This document shows, in pieces, positions 34,982 to 44,309 of a stretch of DNA of 64,000 nucleotides. The stretch covers positions 46,596-110,595 of the forward strand of contig NZ_JALAMO010000014.1 of the NCBI RefSeq assembly GCF_026790065.1. Direction: 5' to 3'. Position 1 is the stretch's first letter. The number at the start of each line of letters is the position of its first letter. The notes under the pieces were generated by a model that searched no databases, was not told where the DNA came from, and saw nothing but the letters and a program-made list of their open reading frames with translations. Position numbers and translations under genes: made by a program. This DNA comes from Bacillus sp. N13C7 (lineage in GTDB: Bacteria; Bacillota; Bacilli; Bacillales; Bacillaceae).

Positions 34982-37900
34982 GTGAGAATACAGAAAAGAC
35001 GAACACACGTCGGTAACATTCTCCGTATTCTTTTGCCCCCAATTATGATACTTAGCCTAATCCTCCCAACACCACCCATTCATGCAGAAGAAAGCGCGGC
35101 TCCTCAAGTGCATCTGAGTATTTTGGCCACGACTGATATTCATGCCAACATGATGGATTACGATTACTACAGCGACAAAGAAACGGCGGATTTCGGGCTG
35201 GCGAGGACGGCCCAGCTGATCCAAAAGCACCGCCAGGAAAACCCAAACACCCTGCTCGTTGATAATGGCGACTTGATCCAAGGGAATCCGCTGGGTGAAT
35301 ACGCGGTGAAATATGAAAAAAACGACATTATCTCCGGCTCGAAAACCCACCCGATCATCAGCGTGATGAATGCGCTGAAATACGACGCCGGCACACTGGG
35401 CAATCATGAATTCAACTACGGGCTCGATTTTCTCGACGGCACGATCAAGGGAGCCGATTTCCCGATTGTAAATGCCAACGTCAAAACAACAAACGGTGAA
35501 AATCGTTTTACGCCGTATGTCATTAAAGAAAAAACCGTCACTGACGAAAACGGCCAAGAACAGAAAGTAAAGGTTGGCTACATAGGCTTCGTCCCGCCGC
35601 AAATCATGACGTGGGATAGAAAGAATCTCGAAGGTCAGGTGCAGGTGCAGGATATCGTAGAATCCGCCAATGAAACGATTCCGAAAATGAAGGCGGAAGG
35701 CGCAGAGGTTATTATTGCCCTCGCCCACACCGGCATTGAAAAGCAGGCTCAATCGTCAGGCGCAGAAAATGCCGTGTTTGACCTTGCCACCAAAACGAAA
35801 GGCATTGACGCCATCATCTCGGGCCATCAGCACGGACTCTTCCCATCCGCCGAGTATGCGGGTGCTGCCCAATTCGATGTTGAAAAAGGGACCATTAACG
35901 GCATTCCTGTCGTCATGCCGAGCAGCTGGGGCAAATACTTAGGCGTGATAGACCTCAAACTTGAAAAGACGGACGGCTCATGGAAGGTGGCAGATTCCAA
36001 AGGCAGTATTGAATCCATTGCCGGCAATGTCACATCACGAAATGAAACCGTCACAAGCACCATTCAGCAAACACACCAAAACACATTGGAATATGTCAGA
36101 AAACCGGTCGGCAAAACAGAAGCAGATATTAACAGCTTCTTTGCACAGGTCAAAGATGACCCATCCATTCAGATTGTGACCGATGCGCAAAAATGGTATG
36201 CCGTAAAAGAGATGAAGGATACCGAGTACAAGGACCTGCCGATTTTATCCGCCGGAGCGCCGTTTAAAGCAGGCGGCAGAAACGGAGCCAACTACTATAC
36301 GAACATTCCGGCCGGTGATCTCGCCATTAAAAACGTCGGTGACTTGTATTTGTACGATAATACCGTTCAGATCGTCAAGCTGACAGGAAGCGAAGTCAAG
36401 GACTGGCTGGAGATGGCAGCTGGCCAGTTCAATCAAATTGATCCGTCAAAAGGCGGGGATCAAGCCTTGCTGAATGAGAATTTCCGCTCCTATAATTTTG
36501 ACGTGATGGACGGCGTCACCTATCAGGTAGATGTCACAAAACCGGCGAAATACGATGAGAACGGAAAAGTGATCAATGCGAACTCATCCCGGATCATCAA
36601 TCTTTTCTATGAAGGCAAACCGATCAGCCCAAACCAGGAATTTCTCGTTGTCACCAATAATTATCGTGCGTCCGGAGGCGGCGGATTCCCTCACCTGACG
36701 AGCGATAAGATTGTTCACGGCTCTGCGGTTGAAAACAGGCAGGTGCTGATGGATTATATTATCGAACAAAAAACAGTTAATCCAAAAGCAGACAATAACT
36801 GGTCAATCGCGCCTGTTTCCGGAACCAATTTGACGTTTGAATCCTCGCTTTTGGCCAAGCCGTTTGCCGATAAAGCAGACGATGTCGCTTATGTAGGCGA
36901 ATCTGCAAATAATGGCTATGGTGTGTACAAGCTGCAATTCGATGATGACCCAGCTCCTGATCCTCCTAAAGACGGACTGTGGGACCTGACTGTCATGCAC
37001 ACCAATGATACGCACGCCCACCTCGATAACGCAGCGAGACGAATGACGAAAATTAACGAAGTACGAAATGAAACAGACCATCACATTCTCCTTGATGCAG
37101 GAGACGTGTTTTCCGGGGATCTGTATTTCACAAAATGGAACGGTTTAGCCGATTTGAAAATGATGAATATGATGGGCTATGACGCCATGACCTTCGGAAA
37201 CCACGAGTTTGATAAAGGGCCGGCAGTGCTTTCTGATTTTCTCAGCGGAAACAGCACAACCGTCGACCCGGCGAACCGCTATCACTTTGAAGCACCTGAA
37301 TTTCCGTTCGTCAGCGCTAACGTAGATGTGTCAAATGAGCCTAAGCTTGCATCGTATGTCAAAAAGCCGCAAACCTTTAAGGCAGGTGAAAAGAAAGAGC
37401 CCGGCATCCACCCTTACATTCTGTTAGATGTTGACGGTGAGAAGGTCGCCGTATTCGGACTGACAACCGAAGATACGGCCACCACATCAAGCCCGGGCAA
37501 AAGCATCGTTTTCAATGATGCCTTTGAAACAGCACAAAACACCGTCAAAGCGATTCAAGAAGAAGAAAAAGTAAACAAAATTATTGCTTTAACCCATATC
37601 GGGCATAACCGAGACCTTGAGCTAGCCAAAAAAGTTAAAGGCATTGACTTGATCATCGGCGGACACACCCACACCCTCGTTGATAAAATGGAGGTCGTGG
37701 ACAACGAAGAGCCGACGATCGTGGCGCAGGCCAAAGAATACGGCCAATACTTGGGACGTGTTGATGTCGCGTTTGATGAAAACGGTGTGGTGCAAACAGA
37801 CAAATCAAATCTGAGCGTGCTGCCGATTGATGAACATACAGAAGAAAACGCAGAAGCAAAAAAAGAGCTCGATCAGTTCAAAACTGAATTAGAGGACGTG

Positions 37901-39370
37901 AAAAATGAAAAAGTCGGCTACACGGATGTCGCGCTTGACGGCCAGCGTGAGCATGTGCGCACGAAGGAAACCAATCTCGGAAACTTCATTGCGGACGGCA
38001 TGCTGGCAAAAGCGAAAGAAGCAGCCGGCGCCAGAATCGCGATAACAAATGGCGGCGGCATCAGAGCCGGCATTGACAAAGGCGACATCACACTCGGCGA
38101 GGTGCTGAACGTGATGCCGTTCGGCAACACGCTTTACGTGGCCGATTTGACCGGAAAGCAAATCAAAGAAGCCCTTGAACAAGGCTTAAGCAATGTGGAA
38201 AACGGAGGCGGCGCCTTCCCTCAGGTGGCCGGAATCGAATATACCTTTACCTTAAACAACGAACCTGGACACCGTGTTTTAGACGCGAAAGTCGAATCGC
38301 CTAACGGAGACAAAGTTGATCTGAATACGGATGATACCTACCGCGTGGCAACGAATAATTTTGTCGGCGCTGGAGGAGACGGATACTCTGTCTTCACAAA
38401 GGCATCCCATGGTGAAGACCTTGGCTACGTGGATTATGAGATTTTCACTGAACAGCTGAAAAAACTAGGAAACAAGGTCTCTCCTAAAATCGAAGGACGC
38501 ATCAAAGAAGTCTTCCTGCCGACAAAGCAGAAGGACGGCAGCTGGACACTTGATGAGGACAAATTTGAGATTTATGCTAAAAATGCAAATACGCCGTTTG
38601 TCTATTATGAAACACCTGAAGGATCTCAAGAGAAGCCTATTAATCTAAAAGTGAAAAAAGACCAGGTCAAACGTTTAAAAGAAAGAGAGTCAGATCCTTC
38701 ATTGACGGTGTTCAACTACTGGTACAGCATGAAGCTGCCAATGGCAAATCTCAAAACCGCCGATACTGCAATTGGGATCAAATCTACGGGAGAATTGAAT
38801 GTTTCACTGGCAGATGTATATGACTTTACAGTGAAACAAAAAGGAAAAGAAATAAAATCATTCAAGGAGCCTGTGCAGCTTTCGCTTCGCATGTTTGATA
38901 TTGAAGAAGCCCATAACCCTGCGATTTACCATGTTGACCGGAAAAAGAAAGCATTCACAAAGACAGAAAACGGATCAGTTGACAATGATATGGTGACAGG
39001 ATATACAAACCACTTCAGCGAATACACGATCTTAAATTCCGGTGAAAACAACAAACCGCCGGCATTCCCAACCGATCAGCCGACAGGCGGTGATGACGGC
39101 AACAATGGCGGAGGCTCCGACAAACCCGGCGGAAAACAGCCGACTGATGGAAACGGAGGACATGATACACCGCCCGGCACTGAACCGACAAACGGCTCTG
39201 GAGGAAACGGATCGGGCGGATCAGGTGCAGACGACCCGGCTGGCGGCCTGCTACCGGACACAGCCACCTCCACGTACTCGATCCTCTTGGCCGGATTTCT
39301 GATCAGTGCACTCGGAACAGCTATGTACTGGCATCAGAGAAGAAAACAGAATAAAGCGAATCAGGCATAA
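34982..39370 (+). CDS. yfkN: cell-wall-anchored bifunctional nucleotide phosphoesterase (cyclic-nucleotide phosphodiesterase + 5'-nucleotidase)
   Basis: 1462 residues. A signal peptide (1-36, ending IHAEES) is followed by two calcineurin-like phosphoesterase/5'-nucleotidase modules. Module one (about 40-610) has ATTDIHANMMDY, GNHEFNYG and GHQHGLF; module two (about 655-1200) has MHTNDTHAHL, GNHEFDKG and GGHTHTLV, each with its own substrate domain (GGGIRAG in the second). A Gly/Pro/Asp-rich linker leads to the sorting signal LPDTA, a hydrophobic helix and the basic tail HQRRKQNKANQA, as expected for sortase YhcS substrates. Releases phosphate and nucleosides outside the cell. GTG 34982 chosen because GGTGGAG is five bases upstream. 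Confidence 0.95.
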   Translation: MRIQKRRTHVGNILRILLPPIMILSLILPTPPIHAEESAAPQVHLSILATTDIHANMMDYDYYSDKETADFGLARTAQLIQKHRQENPNTLLVDNGDLIQGNPLGEYAVKYEKNDIISGSKTHPIISVMNALKYDAGTLGNHEFNYGLDFLDGTIKGADFPIVNANVKTTNGENRFTPYVIKEKTVTDENGQEQKVKVGYIGFVPPQIMTWDRKNLEGQVQVQDIVESANETIPKMKAEGAEVIIALAHTGIEKQAQSSGAENAVFDLATKTKGIDAIISGHQHGLFPSAEYAGAAQFDVEKGTINGIPVVMPSSWGKYLGVIDLKLEKTDGSWKVADSKGSIESIAGNVTSRNETVTSTIQQTHQNTLEYVRKPVGKTEADINSFFAQVKDDPSIQIVTDAQKWYAVKEMKDTEYKDLPILSAGAPFKAGGRNGANYYTNIPAGDLAIKNVGDLYLYDNTVQIVKLTGSEVKDWLEMAAGQFNQIDPSKGGDQALLNENFRSYNFDVMDGVTYQVDVTKPAKYDENGKVINANSSRIINLFYEGKPISPNQEFLVVTNNYRASGGGGFPHLTSDKIVHGSAVENRQVLMDYIIEQKTVNPKADNNWSIAPVSGTNLTFESSLLAKPFADKADDVAYVGESANNGYGVYKLQFDDDPAPDPPKDGLWDLTVMHTNDTHAHLDNAARRMTKINEVRNETDHHILLDAGDVFSGDLYFTKWNGLADLKMMNMMGYDAMTFGNHEFDKGPAVLSDFLSGNSTTVDPANRYHFEAPEFPFVSANVDVSNEPKLASYVKKPQTFKAGEKKEPGIHPYILLDVDGEKVAVFGLTTEDTATTSSPGKSIVFNDAFETAQNTVKAIQEEEKVNKIIALTHIGHNRDLELAKKVKGIDLIIGGHTHTLVDKMEVVDNEEPTIVAQAKEYGQYLGRVDVAFDENGVVQTDKSNLSVLPIDEHTEENAEAKKELDQFKTELEDVKNEKVGYTDVALDGQREHVRTKETNLGNFIADGMLAKAKEAAGARIAITNGGGIRAGIDKGDITLGEVLNVMPFGNTLYVADLTGKQIKEALEQGLSNVENGGGAFPQVAGIEYTFTLNNEPGHRVLDAKVESPNGDKVDLNTDDTYRVATNNFVGAGGDGYSVFTKASHGEDLGYVDYEIFTEQLKKLGNKVSPKIEGRIKEVFLPTKQKDGSWTLDEDKFEIYAKNANTPFVYYETPEGSQEKPINLKVKKDQVKRLKERESDPSLTVFNYWYSMKLPMANLKTADTAIGIKSTGELNVSLADVYDFTVKQKGKEIKSFKEPVQLSLRMFDIEEAHNPAIYHVDRKKKAFTKTENGSVDNDMVTGYTNHFSEYTILNSGENNKPPAFPTDQPTGGDDGNNGGGSDKPGGKQPTDGNGGHDTPPGTEPTNGSGGNGSGGSGADDPAGGLLPDTATSTYSILLAGFLISALGTAMYWHQRRKQNKANQA

Positions 39371-39404
39371 AAAAGAGCTGCTCGTTATCGAGCAGCTTTC
39401 TTTA
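39371..39404. terminator. bidirectional terminator yfkN / yfkO
   Basis: AAAGAGCTGCTCG, TTAT, CGAGCAGCTTTCTTT between convergent genes. Confidence 0.88.
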
Positions 39405-40070
39405 TTACACCCACTTCACAACATCTTCAACAGCAGATCTTGTTTTCGGGCGAGGGTCTCTCACACGGTAGCCGAACGCCACCATCACAGAAATATCGAA
39501 GCTTCCGTTTTCCAGCAGGCCTTCTTCTTCAAGAATGCGGTGAATGTGGTCATACTGGAAGCCTTCGATAGGGCAAGAATCAACACCGATTTGCGCAGCG
39601 GCAGTCATCATGTTGCCAAGCGCGATATAGGTTTGTTTGGATGCCCAGTCAAACAGTGTTCTATCACTTTCAAGCAAATGCAAATCATTTTTCTGGAAAT
39701 CTTCTGTTTTGCTGAGATAGCCTTCGTATACGTCCTGAGGCATTTGTTTTACTTCTTTTAAATGACGTTTGATGTAATCCGCATTATATTTGATATCCTT
39801 CGCTGTACGCGCAAGAATCAGGACGAAATGGCTTGCGGTCGGAAGCTGCTTTTGTGCGCCCCATGTGTATTCGCGAAGCTTCTCGCGGAATTCCGGATTT
39901 TGCACGACGACAAATTTCCAAGGCTCAAGGCCAAGTGAGCTCGGAGACAGTCTTCCTGTTTCTAAAATAAATTCAAAATCACTGTCTGATACTTTTTTAT
40001 TCGGGTCAAATTCCTTTGTTGCATGTCTGAAATGGTATGCATCGAGAATTTGTTTCTTTAGATCTGCCAT
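39405..40070 (-). CDS. yfkO: FMN nitroreductase (NfrA2-like)
   Basis: 221 residues of the nitroreductase family. The N-terminal FRHATKEFDPN is the FMN phosphate-binding segment; RLSPSSLGLEPWKFVVV and the C-terminal ISVMVAFGYR are typical. Reduces nitro or quinone compounds with NAD(P)H. ATG 40070 lies nine bases after AGGAGAGG. It stands alone between yfkN and treR. Confidence 0.92.
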   Translation of the reverse strand: MADLKKQILDAYHFRHATKEFDPNKKVSDSDFEFILETGRLSPSSLGLEPWKFVVVQNPEFREKLREYTWGAQKQLPTASHFVLILARTAKDIKYNADYIKRHLKEVKQMPQDVYEGYLSKTEDFQKNDLHLLESDRTLFDWASKQTYIALGNMMTAAAQIGVDSCPIEGFQYDHIHRILEEEGLLENGSFDISVMVAFGYRVRDPRPKTRSAVEDVVKWV

Positions 40071-40174
40071 GTTAAACACCTCTCCTTTTGGTTACTCTCA
40101 TCTCTATTGTAGCCATTATGATAAAAAGTAAAAGTACGCACATTTTTGTTGGATAGTATCAATTTTGATACCAA

Positions 40175-40206
40175 CAAAAAAAGCGCGCTGCCGCAGGCAG
40201 GCGCTA
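40175..40206 (-). terminator. terminator of the tre operon
   Basis: AGCGC-CTGCC, TGC, GGCAG-CGCGC followed on the minus strand by seven T, just after the treR stop. Confidence 0.8.
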
Positions 40207-40209
40207 CTT

Positions 40210-40926
40210 TCATTTTCCCCGCCTAGCAAAATCGACAAATCGGAATTTGTCCAGGCGGTGTCTGCTTTCCGTATATTGAAACAGGCTCGTATCCTCCAAA
40301 AAGACGTAGTTTCTCACCACGACCATATGGTCATAGCCGCGTAAATCAAGCAGCTCCCTGTCTTCATCCGTACACGGCTCGGCAACAATTTCTTTTTGGG
40401 CATAACTGATTGAAAGACCCAGTTCCCCTTCTATATATTCATATATAGAGTTTTCACAAATTTCTTTCGTCAGGTGCAGCACATGCTTTCTAAAAAAGTA
40501 ATCCTTGTCCAAAATCACATGTTCCCCGTCAATTTTTCTTGACCTGATGACCTCCCAAATATCGTCTTCCGGCTGAGCCCGAAGCTGTTTTTGGATGAGC
40601 TCTGACGGAGGCTCCAGCCCGAATTTGTGTACAGTTGTTTTCGTTTCTTTGCCAAGCGTTTGCGCGAGCTCCTTGAAGCTGACAAGGCCTGATACGGGAA
40701 ATTGCATTTTTTCACGGTTGAGGACGACGGAGCCCTTCCCTCTGATTTTCTGGATATAGCCGTTTTGCGCAAGCATGTGAAGCGCCTTTCGGACCGTTTC
40801 TCTCGATGTACTGTATTGTGCGGCCAACTCGTGTTCAGAGGGAAGAATCTCCTCCGCTTTCCATCGGCCGCCTTCAATTTGCTGTGCGATGTCTTTATAG
40901 ATTGTGATGAATTTGTTCACCTTCAT
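40210..40926 (-). CDS. treR: GntR-family trehalose operon repressor
   Basis: 238 residues: winged helix at residues 1-70 (LPSEHELAAQYSTSRETVRKAL) and a UTRA effector domain (about 90-235). Represses treP-treA-treR; trehalose-6-phosphate releases it. It lies 20 bases downstream of treA as the last gene of the operon, so it controls its own expression. Its operators are the two TTGTATATACAA-type sites near 44.15 kb. Confidence 0.96.
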   Translation of the reverse strand: MKVNKFITIYKDIAQQIEGGRWKAEEILPSEHELAAQYSTSRETVRKALHMLAQNGYIQKIRGKGSVVLNREKMQFPVSGLVSFKELAQTLGKETKTTVHKFGLEPPSELIQKQLRAQPEDDIWEVIRSRKIDGEHVILDKDYFFRKHVLHLTKEICENSIYEYIEGELGLSISYAQKEIVAEPCTDEDRELLDLRGYDHMVVVRNYVFLEDTSLFQYTESRHRLDKFRFVDFARRGK

Positions 40927-40946
40927 TATGGACCACCCAGCTTAGT

Positions 40947-42635
40947 TTAACACGGTTTCGTTAAACGATAAACAATGGACTCATACGGACGGAGCGTCAT
41001 GTTCTGCAGCTGTTCCCTCACATCATCGTTCGTCAGCAGCACCTCTGCCTTCCATTCGTCAGGCTTTATAGAGTCCGGCAGTGTAAAGGCTGCCTCTCTT
41101 CCGTAAAAATTATTGATCACAAGCAGCTTTTCATTGCTGCCGTGTCTGAGATACGCAAAAATGTTCGGGTCATCCTTTGCAATGCACTCATACGTCCCAT
41201 CTGTCACTATGTCATACGTTTTACGAATCTGAATCAGCTTTTGATAATGGTAAAACACCGAGTTTTGGTCCTTCAGCGCCGCTTCGGCATTGATTTCCCG
41301 ATAGTTGCCGGCAACCGGTATCCATGGTGTGCCCGTTGTAAAACCGCCATTCTCCGTAGCATCCCATTGAACAGGCGTTCTGGAATTGTCTCGGGACTTC
41401 GCCTGTAAAATCGCATTGATCTCTTGTTCAGCCATTCCCTTTTCCTTAAAGGCGTGATACATGTTCAGCGATTCGACATCCCGGTAGGAGCTGATGTCAG
41501 TAAACTTCGGATTTGTCATCCCCAGCTCCTCGCCCTGATAAATATAAGGCGTGCCCTGCATCATGTGAATGGCGGTCGCAAGCATTTTCGCTGATTTCAC
41601 CCTGTATGCGCCGTCATCTCCATATCTTGATACAACGCGCGGCTGATCGTGGTTGCACCAGAACAGAGCATTCCATCCTCCTCCAGCGTGCATCCCCGTC
41701 TGCCACTCGGAGAGGATCTCCTTCAGCTTCAAAAAGTCAAACGGCGCCAAGGCCCATTTTTCACCGTTTGGATAGTCAACCTTGAGATGATGGAAGCTGA
41801 ACGTCATATCAAGTTCTTTATTGTCGGGATTCGTATACCGGATGCAATGATCTACCGTGGTTGAAGACATCTCACCAACCGTCATGCTGTTATAAAGGGA
41901 AAACACCCTTTCGTTCATTTCATGCAGAAATTCGTGCACCCGCGGGCCGTCAGTGTAAAAGGAACGGCCGTCGCCACCATCTTCCGCATTCGGAAAGCGC
42001 TGATCCTTAGAAATCAGGTTGATGACATCCAGCCTGAAGCCGTCTATTCCCTTTTCAAACCAAAAATGCATCATGTCATAGACATGCTTTCTGACCTCTT
42101 CATTTTCCCAATTCAAATCAGCCTGCGTCACATCAAACAGATGCAAATAGTATTGGCCCGATGCTTCGTCAAGCTCCCAGGCTGAGCCGCCGAATTTCGA
42201 TTCCCAGTTCGTCGGGGCAGCACCGTTTTCCTGCGGGTTTTTCCATATATAAAAGTCACGGTACGGGCTGTTTTTTGAAGAAATTGCCTCTCGAAACCAT
42301 TTGTGCTCTGTTGACGTATGGTTGACAACAAGATCCATGACGACTTTCAGGTCTCTTTTATGCGCTTCGGACACTAGCCGCTCAAAATCCTCCATCGTCC
42401 CGTATTCAGGATAAATCGAGTAATAATCACGAATATCATATCCATTATCATGCTGCGGTGAATCATAAATCGGTGTCAGCCAAAGCACATCCACCTGAAG
42501 TGTTTTTAAGTAATCAAGCTTTTCAATAATGCCGTTTAGATCTCCGACACCGTTTCCTGTCGTATCGTTAAAGCTTTTCGGATAAATTTGATAGACCACA
42601 GCTTTTTTCCACCATGGCGTTTGTTCTGTTTTCAT
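40947..42635 (-). CDS. treA: trehalose-6-phosphate hydrolase (GH13)
   Basis: 562 residues. Splits trehalose-6-phosphate into glucose and glucose-6-phosphate in the cytoplasm. The (beta/alpha)8 family-13 motifs are in order: DLVVNHTS (about 98), GFRLDVINLIS with the nucleophile Asp (about 197), VGEMSST with the acid Glu (about 255) and WCNHDQPRVV (about 327). The C-terminal beta domain is complete. The SD GGTGGAG is close (four bases). It follows treP by 70 bases. Confidence 0.96.
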   Translation of the reverse strand: MKTEQTPWWKKAVVYQIYPKSFNDTTGNGVGDLNGIIEKLDYLKTLQVDVLWLTPIYDSPQHDNGYDIRDYYSIYPEYGTMEDFERLVSEAHKRDLKVVMDLVVNHTSTEHKWFREAISSKNSPYRDFYIWKNPQENGAAPTNWESKFGGSAWELDEASGQYYLHLFDVTQADLNWENEEVRKHVYDMMHFWFEKGIDGFRLDVINLISKDQRFPNAEDGGDGRSFYTDGPRVHEFLHEMNERVFSLYNSMTVGEMSSTTVDHCIRYTNPDNKELDMTFSFHHLKVDYPNGEKWALAPFDFLKLKEILSEWQTGMHAGGGWNALFWCNHDQPRVVSRYGDDGAYRVKSAKMLATAIHMMQGTPYIYQGEELGMTNPKFTDISSYRDVESLNMYHAFKEKGMAEQEINAILQAKSRDNSRTPVQWDATENGGFTTGTPWIPVAGNYREINAEAALKDQNSVFYHYQKLIQIRKTYDIVTDGTYECIAKDDPNIFAYLRHGSNEKLLVINNFYGREAAFTLPDSIKPDEWKAEVLLTNDDVREQLQNMTLRPYESIVYRLTKPC

Positions 42636-42705
42636 CTGTCTCCACCACCATATTTAAATTGACAACGGGAAAAGGGAACGTTCAACACGCCCCGCTCCCC
42701 ATTGG

Positions 42706-44118
42706 TTATTTATGTTTGAATCTCGCATACGCGTATGTTCCGGCAAACGGCACGATCAATACAATAGCCATCCCGATAGCAAACGCCCCCCAGTACTGGC
42801 TCATGATTGAGAAAATCCCCGGCACGCCGCCGACACCGACGGAGCTTGCCAGCACACCTTGAGAAGAAATATACATTCCGGCCAGCCCTGAGCTGATCAT
42901 CGCAATAATAAACGGGAACCTGTACCGAAGATTCACCCCGAAAATGGCAGGCTCTGTAATGCCTAAATATGCAGAAATCCCTGATGTGAGGGAGAGGCCT
43001 TTTTGTTTCTCATCCTTCACAATAAACATCATGGCCAGTGCAGCCGAACCTTGCGCGATATTAGAAAGCGCCAGCATCGGCCATAAAAATGTGCCGCCAA
43101 GCTTTGAGCCGATGAGCTGCAGGTCGACTGCCAGAAACGTGTGATGCATGCCGGTAATTACGAGCGCCGAGTAGAAACCGCCATATAACAAACCGCCCAG
43201 CGCGGCAAAAGAACCAAACACCGAGATAAGCCCTGAAGTCAGCACATTTCCAATCGCAAATGTAACCGGACCGATAATAATAAAAGAGGCAAAGCCTGTT
43301 ACAAGTAGCGTTATCGGTGCGACGACGAGCAGCTGTATGCCTTCAGGTGTTCGCTTTGTTAGAAATACTTCAATCTTCGCCAGCATATAGGAGGCTAACA
43401 AAATCGGAAGCACCTGCCCCTGATATCCGACTTTCTGTACCTCAAGTCCGAACAAATTCCATACCGGAATCTTTCCGCTTTGTTCTGCGGCCCCGTAGCC
43501 CCACGCGTTCAGCAAATCAGGATGCACGAGCATCACGCCGAGCACAATGCCAAGCAGCGGATTGCCGCCAAACCGTTTGACCGCAGACCAGCCGATTAGC
43601 GCAGGCAGAAACGTAAAGGCTGTGCCCGCAATCAGGTTAATCATATTAGCAAGATCAGCCCATTGCGGATAGACCTGCACAATCGATTTGGTGCTGAAGA
43701 AAATGCCCTGAGCCGTTAAAATGTTGTTGATCCCCATCAAGAGGCCCGCCGTGACAATCGCAGGCAATATGGGAATAAAAATATCTGCAAGCGTTTTCAC
43801 AGCACGCTGAAAAGGATTCATATTTTTTTCTGAAGCCTTCTTCACTTCATCCTTTGTTGACTCGCCAATCCCCGTTTCCTTGGCCAGTTCAGCATATACT
43901 TTGTTGACCGTTCCCTGGCCGATTACGACCTGAAATTGCCCGTTTGTCGAAAACGACCCCTTTACAACGTCAATTTGATCAAGTTCCTCTTGGTCAACCT
44001 TGCTCTCATCTATTAATGCAAAACGCAAACGTGTCACACAATGAGTTGCCGCTGCAATATTTTCAGCACCGCCGACTGCTTCGACAATCTGCCGTGCCGA
44101 TCTGTTCAGTTCCCCCAT
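42706..44118 (-). CDS. treP: trehalose-specific PTS enzyme IIBC
   Basis: 470 residues. The IIB domain comes first, with phospho-cysteine in AATHCVTRLRFA (about residue 27), then a IIC membrane domain of about ten helices with GITEPAIFG. There is no IIA domain, so it relies on an external one. Takes up trehalose as trehalose-6-phosphate. ATG 44118 follows GGAGGGG; the 13 upstream codons of the frame are excluded because they overlap the operator. First gene of treP-treA-treR. Confidence 0.96.
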   Translation of the reverse strand: MGELNRSARQIVEAVGGAENIAAATHCVTRLRFALIDESKVDQEELDQIDVVKGSFSTNGQFQVVIGQGTVNKVYAELAKETGIGESTKDEVKKASEKNMNPFQRAVKTLADIFIPILPAIVTAGLLMGINNILTAQGIFFSTKSIVQVYPQWADLANMINLIAGTAFTFLPALIGWSAVKRFGGNPLLGIVLGVMLVHPDLLNAWGYGAAEQSGKIPVWNLFGLEVQKVGYQGQVLPILLASYMLAKIEVFLTKRTPEGIQLLVVAPITLLVTGFASFIIIGPVTFAIGNVLTSGLISVFGSFAALGGLLYGGFYSALVITGMHHTFLAVDLQLIGSKLGGTFLWPMLALSNIAQGSAALAMMFIVKDEKQKGLSLTSGISAYLGITEPAIFGVNLRYRFPFIIAMISSGLAGMYISSQGVLASSVGVGGVPGIFSIMSQYWGAFAIGMAIVLIVPFAGTYAYARFKHK

Positions 44119-44145
44119 GCCAACCCCTCCGTATTCGTTGATAAC

Positions 44146-44157
44146 TTGTATATACAA
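44146..44157 (-). promoter_or_regulatory. TreR operator 1
   Basis: TTGTATATACAA, a perfect 12-base palindrome about 28 bases before the treP start, downstream of a TATAAT box. Confidence 0.85.
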
Positions 44158-44177
44158 CTTATGATTATATTGTATTC

Positions 44178-44189
44178 TTGTATATACAT
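44178..44189 (-). promoter_or_regulatory. TreR operator 2
   Basis: TTGTATATACAT, one mismatch to operator 1 and 32 bases from it (three helical turns). The TATAAT box at about 44164-44169 lies between the two, so both sites overlap the promoter. Confidence 0.8.
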
Positions 44190-44204
44190 GCAGTCAACAA
44201 TTTT

Positions 44205-44218
44205 TTATAGCGCTTTCA
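44205..44218 (-). promoter_or_regulatory. cre (CcpA site) of the tre operon
   Basis: On the minus strand TGAAAGCGCTATAA, 13 of 14 matches to the cre core. It lies just upstream of the promoter and operators. Confidence 0.75.
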
Positions 44219-44309
44219 TCCTAGTCCGGAATATCTGAAACAGACAAGGTTACCCTAAAAGTCACGAGCACTTATTAAATAAAGACATTGAAAAAGCAGG
44301 GTGACCCTC

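Noticed and set aside
35057..35752. Minus-strand 231-codon ORF in yfkN
   Set aside because: Antisense shadow within a well-supported nucleotidase module.
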